This document shows, piece by piece, positions 58,501 to 64,000 of a stretch of DNA of 64,000 bases. The stretch comes from Liolophura sinensis (lineage: Eukaryota > Mollusca > Polyplacophora > Chitonida > Chitonidae). The DNA lies in NCBI RefSeq assembly GCF_032854445.1, contig NC_088300.1:21621608-21685607 (forward strand). The letters are read 5' to 3'. Position 1 is the stretch's first letter, and each line of letters opens with the position of its first letter. The notes below the pieces were generated by a model. It searched no databases. It had not been told where the DNA came from and saw only the letters and a list, made by a program, of their open reading frames with translations. The translations under genes and the position numbers were made by a program.

Positions 58501-61500
58501 CACATACGATTGTACAGGTGAAAGAACATCTTGCTACAAATATCAATCATATTTTTTTATATCAAAATATAAATTGCACCAATGAATGAAGTATTAAAAC
58601 ATACATGCATATAATCTCATAGTGTCCTTGCTCTTTACTTGGCAATAATATATGTTAGTGGCAAGTGTACATGTAATCTATTATGATTTCTACCAATGAA
58701 ATGGGGTCTTTTCAAGAGCAACATTTTCAAAATATCTCTTTCATTGGTTGGGGGTGGGGGTGCAGGGCAAGGATTATCAGCCCATGTGTGAAGTAGGCAG
58801 GGAGGTGTAAAGTGACAGGATCTATCTGACAGTTATACCAGAGGAAACAGGCTGTCACAGGAAGCCAGAAAGTATACCTAACTCATATGTAAGACATGGC
58901 TGTGCTAAGTGGCCAGACTCGATAAGAAGTGCTACAAGTGGTTTACCACAATCTGTACACTGGGTTATTTTGGATAGAGATGCCAAAAACAAACTACATG
59001 CGCAACCCATTTTATAGGGGACACAGCAAATAAACGGTGAAACATGTCATTGTATTTATTGCATATTATAGTGCAATTATGCCCTCTATTAAAGAGATAA
59101 ATATAGATGATGCAGAAACACCATAGGTTTGTAATCAATGTCTAGTTTGGCTGACACAATAAGATGACCATGGGTAAGTCAAGGTGATACATCCTTTGAA
59201 CAATCCTACTATAAGCTCTCATTAAAATCAATACTGTTGTTAATTAAAATCAGTGCATTAACAGCTAATTAAGTCAATGATGTTTCCGGTAATTACAATC
59301 AGCACTGCTAATTAAAATCAGTACTGTGACGTAAATTGTCGTGTGAATGTACAGAACAGTACGGTACAAAATGGAGTGTTTTTTTTGTTTTGTTTTTTTT
59401 CTAAAGATAAAATGGACAATAAAAATGCAAAGGAGGATAAGGGCATTCAGCAGACGTTCAAATTTATAGTCATTAGCCAATAGCTCTATTGGCTAATGAC
59501 TCTCAAACCTCCCCTGTAGACAACCTAAACCCACAAGAAAACCTCCTTTGTTTTCATGCACAGCTGCAAAGAATTACTTACAGGAATCAAATTTGATAAA
59601 ACCATATAAGTCATTTATTTTCACCACTACAACTTGGCTGAATTTGAATCATCTGAATCTCAGAGTCACTGTAAGTCATAAACTAAAATCTCAGCAGGAA
59701 ATGGGATGAAAGAGTATGCACTGTGTCTGCATCTGGTAATATAAACACACTCTAATATGGTCATCAGGACATTTCAAACATTCTGAAGATTCAATAATAT
59801 CCTGTTATAGGCTACTTGAGTAGCACAAGCCGGACCACAGCATTGCAGCAACAGTTACTGCACTTAGTGCATATCCGCTTGGAAACAGGAGCGGCTGCAA
59901 ATGTGCATGCATACAGACGTCCTGTTACCAAGCTGCAAGTGTCTCGCACCCAGCCGGCCAGACGATGGCACTTCAATGGCGCCGCATCTACAGGAACCAA
60001 ACGTTACCATATGCAGACAGGATAAATCAGACGGAACCACCTAACCTCATATAAACAGCTTCTGATTTGCTCCACTATTCGGTGAACTGATAGCAGGGGC
60101 TCAGTAATTAGTGTGAGAAATAATTTCAACATCTTGAAAAAAAAAATAACAATAACTTAGTACATCTAACTGTGTCTTGCTGTCTTTTACAGTTGTCAGA
60201 AAGCTAATCTGAAAATATATTTAAAAAAATAATAATTCAATAATTATAAGTCAAAACTACAGTCTTTCAGACATTCATTTATCCATGTGCTAACAGGTCC
60301 ACATAAGCCAGAAAACTTATTGATTTCCAATTTATTTTAACAGCCTCACCACCTTTAATGGATCTCTGTCATAATTTAGGCCTGTTTATATCTTGCTCTT
60401 TGAATTCTTTAACAATGTTTTATCAATATACATTAGCTATTTACCCGCTTCATCACCCACATTACAAAGTGACCACGGTTAATATCATCTGCAATCTGTT
60501 AATTCAGTGAATTCTTAATGATAACACAGGCCAAATCTTTCTGACATCACCACTGGTGATTTGACAGAAATGAAATGCTGCTAACATTTCAAAATAGAAT
60601 TAAAAACTTTAAAATTTCGCCTGACTTGTGAATCAATGCCATATTGTTACTTTTTCTGTCAGTTATAAAAGCTCTGACAATTGGCAATCAGGAGCTGAAT
60701 ACACCTCAAGGTGATCTAGCTTTTATTTCAGTGACAAATTCTGGTCAATGATTACAAATTAACTCCAAACCACTGAAAGCAGTGTTGAGTTGGTGTTCTC
60801 AAACAGGTAGTGAAAAAATACTTTGAAATGAGCCCCGAAAATCTCTCTGCAACAATCCTTAAATGTTTACCATATATGCTAATCAGTTATTGACATGGGG
60901 ACAGTCGGTACATTGGTGAGAACCTAAAGGCCTTCAAAATATTGCCCCACAGAAAAAGACAGAACCAATCTGCCTGCTTCCAAAACACTACTTAACACCT
61001 CGCAATACTTTGTGGGTATCCTTGTACTGACTCTGCCTCTAGTTCAAAAGAGTCATGGTAGTGGTGTATTAATATGTAGTTTAAGGAATGCTGGTTTATT
61101 GAATCCCTCCTGACATATGTAAGCTGCTGATAGCACAGGAATCTCTTGATGGTCCTGTTTACCCTGATAACAACCCAGCTTGGGTTTCTCCGGTACCACA
61201 ATGAAGTCTTCTGTGTGTTTGCTGCACCTTGCCATCATCGCAGTTGAAACCTGACCAGACCACTGAACCCTGCAACTCAAAAGCCTGATCCCCAGGGTGG
61301 GGTATTGAATAACCCAGACTCCAGATCACCCCTTCTTACATCAAGCTGCAATGATGCAGGGTCAGAATATTGGGCCAGGACTTAGTGCTCCTGCACTGAC
61401 AGCTAACAGTTTGTTTATCACTGTAGCAAGGGGCTGTAGAAATTTAGAACTGTCTTAGTTTCGTTTCGTATACTAGTATAGACTTTACTTTCCAAGTCAG

Positions 61501-64000
61501 TTTCATATTACACATAGTGATTTTTATTCACAACAACTAAATTGGAAAGGTTTATTCTATTTATTGCATCCACAGTGGCCCATCCACTAAGGCAACATTC
61601 TATAGTAAAATGCCTCCAGTTAGTCATCAGCCTAAGTTAATCACAAATGCCAGAGTAGGAATTCGTTCTTGAATAATTAGACAATGCCATACACATAAAC
61701 ACTACAAAAGGCTATGTTTTTTTTGCCCTACAAATATATAAACACCCTGAGCTTCCAATGCCTCAAACACGAACCACATGCCGACCAGGTGAAACATCTC
61801 CTGCAGGAGAGGATGCCTAACTACCTGTGAAGCCAGCCCACGCTCTCTAAATTGACAGACTTTGAAAATGGTGAATTACCAATGAGCCTGAAACTGGTGG
61901 CTTCGCTCCTCAAATGAATTTGAAAATGGTGAATATAACCCAGTGGCTTCGCTCCTCAAACAACTCATCTTGAATTGGTGAATAATCATATCTCACATGA
62001 ACCACAAGAGTGAAAGTGGTTATCCATCATATGCCTTCATTTATCATACTATAAACCTGAAATCCTGGCCCCTATAACTAAACCTGAAAATGGTGAATAA
62101 CCTTGTAGCTTAATTGGCTCCTCAAATAATCTTGTGGTTTGGCCCATATAACTGAACCTGAAAATCTGAAATTGAGGCACAAGTCAGGGGCTTAGCTTCT
62201 CAAATGAATCTGAAATTGGTAAATAGTCTTATGGCTTGGCTCCTCAAATGAATCTGAAATGGGTGAATAACCCTGTGACTTGGCTCCTAAAATGAATCTG
62301 AAATTGGTGAATAACCTTGTTTTTCAGCTCCTGAAGTTGGTAATGGTCATGTCATATTCCTCTAGAGCCTAGAACTGGTGATCCACATTACATTTGCCTT
62401 TATTTATATCCTACTTACCTGACACTGATGAATAACACTGTGATTTGGCCCTTTAAATAACCTGAAACTGGCACATAACCCTGTGGTTTGGCCCCTTAAT
62501 GAACCTGAAATTGGTGAATAACCCAGTGGTTATGCACCTTAAATGAAAATGAAATTGGGGAACAACCCAGTGGTTTGGCACCTTAAATGAACCTGAAATT
62601 GGGGAACAACCCAGTGGTTTGGCACCTTAAATGAACCTGAAATCGGGGAACAACCCAGTGGTTAGGCACCTTAAATGAAACTGAAATTGGGGAACAACCC
62701 AGTGGTTTGGCACCTTAAATGAAACTGAAATTGGGGAACAACCCAGTGGTTTGGCACCTTAAATGAACCTGAAATTGGGGAATAACCCAGTGGTTTGGCA
62801 CCTTAAATGAACCTGAAATTGGTGGTTAGGCACCTTAAATGAACCTGAAATTGGCAAATAATAACATGCAATACTCACTATAAGCTGAAACTGGAAATCC
62901 ATAAGGCACCTTTTTATATTATACTACCCTGAATTTGGTGAATAACCCTGTCGTTTGGCCGCCTAAATAAAACTGAAAATGGTCTATAACCCTTCGGTTT
63001 GGTCCCCTAAATGAACCAGAAATTTGTCTATATCCTTGAGGTTTGGTCCCCCACATCAGCCTGAAATTGGTGAATAATTCCCTTGCTGTAGTCACCGCGA
63101 AAATGAAATCGATGCACCTTAATCTCTGTTTGCTCATCATATGAACCTGAAATCAGCAAACATTCTGAAACATAATAAATTGGTGTTGGCAGCTCAATTA
63201 TAAATGACAGTGCCATGTGTTTTTATTTTTCTGCCTACTCACCTTGTAAGTGGCTGATTTGAGGTTGATGTTGCGCCCCTTGCTGGTCAGGGTACATTTC
63301 ATGCGGGTGAAGAAGGTCCTCTCCATTCCCAGCTCCTTACTGTTATGACATTTGGCAGAGAGAACATCACGGATCTCATCATGGTCACACGGGTGGGAGA
63401 AGTCAAAAATGCTGTGACCCATTAGCTCAATCTGAAAAAAGATTTAAGAGACAATTGCTACTTCATGCTTATGCATTTTCCAGTTTGTACAAGTTTGGAA
63501 CACTATAGATCATAAAGTATACATATCATGACAGTATATACACCATATATAGGAGGCAAATCTCAACAACAATAAAATGACAGTGCTGCCAAACTGGAAC
63601 ACAATGCCAAAGACACCAAGACACAACAGTTCAGCCAATAAAGGTGTCCTGACACAGTGCTGCCGCATTACAACACAATGGCAATGGCAAAGACACCAAT
63701 GCATAATGATTCAGTCTATCACAGTGTCCAGACAGTGCTGCCTCACTGCAACTCAATGACAAAGACACCAAAGTATCCTGAAACTGGGCTGATTAATACC
63801 TTTTAAAATCCCCTTAGCAAAACATGTAGGAAGAAAGAAGTAAAACTGCCCATCATAAAGTCTTTGGGCCAACATGATTTTAGGATTGATCTTCCACCTC
63901 CCACTAGTCATTCAGCCAGACAGCATTCTCCCAAAATCTGTCTGATCATTTCATCCAACTGTTTAAGGTCCACCACAACAAAGATGGTACAGACTGTGGA
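40515..64000 (-). CDS. HIF1A: Hypoxia-inducible factor alpha subunit, 5' end outside window
   Basis: bHLH-PAS transcription factor that dimerises with ARNT and drives the hypoxia response in the nucleus. Coding exons in transcript order: 63243-63431, 57845-58050, 57131-57238, 52679-52826, 52048-52223, 51505-51591, 48210-48400, 47628-47750, 46881-46996, 46020-46261, 44844-44959, 43507-43689 (TAG at 43507-43509), about 627 codons. Seen: PAS-A ([22 protein letters not shown]), PAS-B ([19 protein letters not shown]), N-terminal degradation site [11 protein letters not shown]-terminal site [11 protein letters not shown], and transactivation domain with DCEVNAP. Known for the family: prolyl hydroxylases mark the LAP motifs for VHL and FIH hydroxylates the Asn of DCEVNAP. 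All phases agree except between exons 57131-57238 and 52679-52826 (see findings). bHLH exons lie right of 64000. Neighbour on the same strand: RGS22, with no functional link implied. Confidence 0.93.
43507..43689 (-). CDS. HIF1A: HIF-alpha last coding exon, C-terminal activation domain
   Basis: 183 nt including [63 protein letters not shown], stop. DCEVNAP holds the Asn that FIH hydroxylates (human Asn803), and [12 protein letters not shown] is the CBP/p300 TAZ1-binding helix. The protein has 14 residues after the point where human HIF-1alpha ends (ALDQVN). Acceptor gtgttttatag. Confidence 0.95.
   Translation of the reverse strand, partial: EDSVEPTPSAQALLLPSITQQDCEVNAPTKSLNLLQGEDLIRALDSGTRPMSPIVMTSIG
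44844..44959 (-). CDS. HIF1A: HIF-alpha exon before the C-terminal activation domain
   Basis: 116 nt. [19 protein letters not shown] then [30 protein letters not shown]-x-x-GY is typical of HIF-alpha just before the C-TAD. Acceptor gttttctttccag, chosen over an upstream CTAG because it matches the preceding phase; donor GAA|GTAAGT. Confidence 0.9.
45375..45470 (+). mobile_element. SINE tail fragment
   Basis: ccagtttcctccaaccataa, agtgaaatattcttgagtac, ggtataaaacacaaatcg. In a HIF-alpha intron. Confidence 0.7.
46020..46261 (-). CDS. HIF1A: HIF-alpha exon, inhibitory/linker region
   Basis: 242 nt. [40 protein letters not shown] and a basic segment [18 protein letters not shown], then [18 protein letters not shown] and VAKVPKL could contribute to a nuclear localisation signal. 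Acceptor tttactttcag, donor ATAG|GTACTG. Confidence 0.85.
46881..46996 (-). CDS. HIF1A: HIF-alpha exon with C-terminal prolyl-hydroxylation site
   Basis: 116 nt. Begins [19 protein letters not shown], equivalent to the human Pro564 VHL-binding region, but the consensus LxxLAP reads LDMRAP, Arg in place of the second Leu. Ends [14 protein letters not shown]. Acceptor tcccaaccaccag, donor GG|GTGAGT. Confidence 0.93.
47628..47750 (-). CDS. HIF1A: HIF-alpha exon, degradation domain
   Basis: 123 nt, 41 codons, phase 0 at both ends. [20 protein letters not shown] then [20 protein letters not shown]. Acceptor ggtgtgtag, donor AAT|GTAAGT. Leads straight into the second hydroxylation site. Confidence 0.87.
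48210..48400 (-). CDS. HIF1A: HIF-alpha exon, degradation domain
   Basis: 191 nt. [37 protein letters not shown] (an FKEEP motif resembling a sumoylation site), then [15 protein letters not shown]. Acceptor tgatttgtacag, donor TAC|GTAAGT. Confidence 0.87.
49470..50745. repeat. Minisatellite, 53-bp unit, about 24 copies
   Basis: Units contain gtggccgctggccgtgtagg, gcaggttgatattgggcatt and gttacaatacaca; spacing 53 bp (50281 to 50334). GC-richer than its surroundings. Lies in the HIF-alpha intron between exons 51505-51591 and 48210-48400. GGCCGCTGGCC gives a short palindrome in each unit. Confidence 0.95.
51505..51591 (-). CDS. HIF1A: HIF-alpha exon with N-terminal prolyl-hydroxylation site
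   Basis: 87 nt. [20 protein letters not shown] carries LTHLAP, the LxxLAP site equivalent to Pro402 of human HIF-1alpha, with the conserved AGD after it. Acceptor gtttttcag, donor CACCAG|GTAAAC. Confidence 0.93.
52048..52223 (-). CDS. HIF1A: HIF-alpha exon after PAS-B
   Basis: 176 nt. [20 protein letters not shown], then [20 protein letters not shown] and [15 protein letters not shown]. Linker between PAS-B and the degradation domain; K-I-F-x-P-K-x-x-x-x-E resembles the short TxxLFxxLxxEP-type linker segment of HIF proteins. Acceptor ttgttcattcag, donor AAAG|GTAAAT. Confidence 0.87.
52679..52826 (-). CDS. HIF1A: HIF-alpha exon, PAS-B end / PAC
   Basis: 148 nt. [20 protein letters not shown] and [20 protein letters not shown] then VVCVHFVL, the strongly conserved PAC part of HIF-alpha. 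Acceptor gactgtgtttcag, donor CTCAG|GTGAGA. Confidence 0.93.
52900..52947 (+). mobile_element. SINE tail fragment
   Basis: ggcataaaacaccaatcaaa followed by (taaa)n, just above the HIF PAC exon. Confidence 0.55.
53095..53195 (-). mobile_element. SINE tail fragment
   Basis: tttatctatttatttgattg, gtgttttacgccatactcaa, gaatatttcacttatgcgac, gcattatagtggcaggaaac. In a HIF-alpha intron. Confidence 0.75.
53880..54560 (-). mobile_element. Degraded Tc1/mariner-type (IS630 superfamily) transposon
   Basis: A minus-strand ORF 54202-54393 encodes the C-terminal piece of an IS630/Tc1-mariner-like transposase: [45 protein letters not shown], stop. DLKARI-x-x-W-x-x-I-x-x-x-x-W-x-R-x-x-GGP-x-DHLF is the typical end of that family. 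Inverted repeats flank it: caaaaacgcatgttcc (54156-54171) against the complement of ggaacgtgcgtttttg (from 54404), with similarity continuing outward for about 80 bp on each side. Most of the transposase (DDE core) is missing, so it is an internally deleted, inactive copy. Outer ends are not precisely fixed. Confidence 0.65.
55520..55935. repeat. Diverged tandem repeat, roughly 30-bp unit
   Basis: Recurring gtttctaaaacaaagatttg and tccat blocks at irregular spacing, about 13 copies, strongly diverged. In the HIF-alpha intron between 57131 and 52826. Confidence 0.75.
56160..56365 (-). mobile_element. Two tandem tRNA-like heads (different SINE family)
   Basis: On the minus strand two similar modules run ggtggccaaatggtcagagc ... 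gggatcaaacccgggtt and gtggcctcatggtgagagc ... gggatcaaacccgggtg, each with an A-box-like and a B-box-like motif about 45 nt apart. They differ from the main SINE family and are separated by about 25 bp. In a HIF-alpha intron. Confidence 0.6.
57131..57238 (-). CDS. HIF1A: HIF-alpha exon, PAS-B middle
   Basis: 108 nt to the donor AGACC|GTGAGA. Encodes [20 protein letters not shown] and [15 protein letters not shown], matching the PAS-B helix region (G-Y-x-x-x-EL-G-S-Y-Y-HALDS). Acceptor tttcatttcag. It leaves two overhanging bases whereas the next exon supplies two, so as written the frame breaks by one base. Confidence 0.88.
57712..57790 (-). mobile_element. SINE body fragment
   Basis: ggcggccagcattatggtgg, gaggaaac, then a diverged body (aaggaaagccacaatcattt). 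In the HIF-alpha intron between PAS-B exons. Confidence 0.55.
57845..58050 (-). CDS. HIF1A: HIF-alpha exon, PAS-A/PAS-B linker and PAS-B start
   Basis: 206 nt. [19 protein letters not shown] begins it; [20 protein letters not shown] and [15 protein letters not shown] are near-diagnostic of HIF-alpha PAS-B. Acceptor gtatcacag, donor ACAG|GTGATG. Two partial copies of its acceptor and first ~40 bases lie 75-400 bp upstream. Confidence 0.93.
58140..58445. repeat. 146-bp tandem duplication containing copies of a HIF exon start
   Basis: Two near-identical blocks with a 146-bp period (acttgatcgcttgtaataca at 58145 and 58291), plus a third truncated copy to about 58440. On the minus strand each block holds GATCAAGTAT-CAGGTAAA and GGAGCT, matching the start of the real PAS-B exon at 58050. 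Confidence 0.85.
58446..61869. other. HIF-alpha intron sequence, no gene seen
   Basis: Part of the 5.2-kb intron between the PAS-A exon and the PAS-A/PAS-B linker exon. AT-rich; overlapping ORFs near 59812-60025 occur on both strands and show no family resemblance. Confidence 0.55.
61870..63140. repeat. Minisatellite, about 44-bp unit
   Basis: Units of the form aacctgaaattggggaacaa, cccagtggtttggcacctta, aatg. The central block (62,520-62,840) is nearly perfect; outward units (61,870-62,500, 62,930-63,140) are diverged in gradient fashion. In the HIF-alpha intron ending about 100 bp below the PAS-A exon. Confidence 0.88.
63243..63431 (-). CDS. HIF1A: HIF-alpha exon, PAS-A C-terminal half
   Basis: 189 nt, 63 codons, phase 0. 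[19 protein letters not shown] is the HIF PAS-A hallmark and [20 protein letters not shown] its beta-sheet end. Acceptor cttttttcag, donor AAG|GTGAGT. The preceding PAS-A exon is not found up to 64000. Confidence 0.93.
63560..63780. repeat. Short tandem repeat, about 85-bp unit, 2.5 copies
   Basis: Recurring acagtgctgcc, acaatg and aaagacaccaa motifs at about 85-bp spacing. In the intron above the PAS-A exon of HIF-alpha. Confidence 0.6.

Noticed and set aside
59812-60025. Overlapping ORFs on both strands, Cys/Ala-rich
   Set aside because: No domain pattern, no splice context, and located in a HIF-alpha intron.

Overview
This is a eukaryotic genomic window, AT-rich, intron-dense and full of tandem repeats and short dispersed elements. 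It most likely comes from a marine lophotrochozoan, probably a mollusc. That placing is an inference from the predicted proteins, from GT-AG introns with small exons, and from a tRNA-derived SINE whose 3' part (gtgttttacgccgtactcaag ... on its reverse strand) I associate with molluscan genomes. No species can be named from the sequence alone.

Two protein-coding genes occupy the window, both on the minus strand. (1) About 1-33,680: an RGS22-like gene (regulator of G-protein signalling 22). I assembled 23 coding exons (422..30543) plus a putative 5' UTR exon near 33.4-33.7 kb. All splice phases agree, giving 1134 codons from the ATG at 30543; the 3' end lies beyond base 1. (2) About 40,515 to beyond 64,000: a hypoxia-inducible factor alpha subunit (HIF-1alpha/EPAS family). 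Twelve coding exons (63431 down to the stop at 43507) cover most of PAS-A, PAS-B, the oxygen-dependent degradation region with both prolyl-hydroxylation sites, and a C-terminal transactivation domain with the asparagine recognised by FIH. The bHLH exons lie beyond the right edge. Between the genes (33.7-40.5 kb) I see a tRNA-Phe(GAA) gene on the minus strand, an 81-bp higher-order satellite (36.9-39.4 kb), a poly-G run and several SINE copies, but no further protein gene.

The most unusual theme is the link between minisatellites and splice sites. At least five arrays sit immediately beside RGS22 or HIF exons and carry copies of the exon edge or splice junction: 9.68-11.13 kb (86-bp units, 3' splice site plus 44 nt of exon), 11.93-12.71 kb (48-bp units resembling exon interior), 13.7-14.4 kb (45-bp units resembling an exon end plus its 5' splice site), 19.5-20.78 kb (34-bp units each with a consensus 5' splice site, the first unit being the coding exon end itself), and 58.14-58.44 kb (146-bp duplicated copies of a PAS-B exon start). 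Other arrays (79, 52, 24, 49, 53 and 44 bp units) fill further introns. RGS22 exon 3 (89 nt) is sandwiched between two oppositely oriented SINEs with perfect 12-bp target-site duplications, lying 19 nt and 45 nt from its two edges. A degraded Tc1/mariner-like (IS630 superfamily) transposon fragment lies in a HIF intron. All gene identifications rest on recognising protein motifs by eye; no database search was run.
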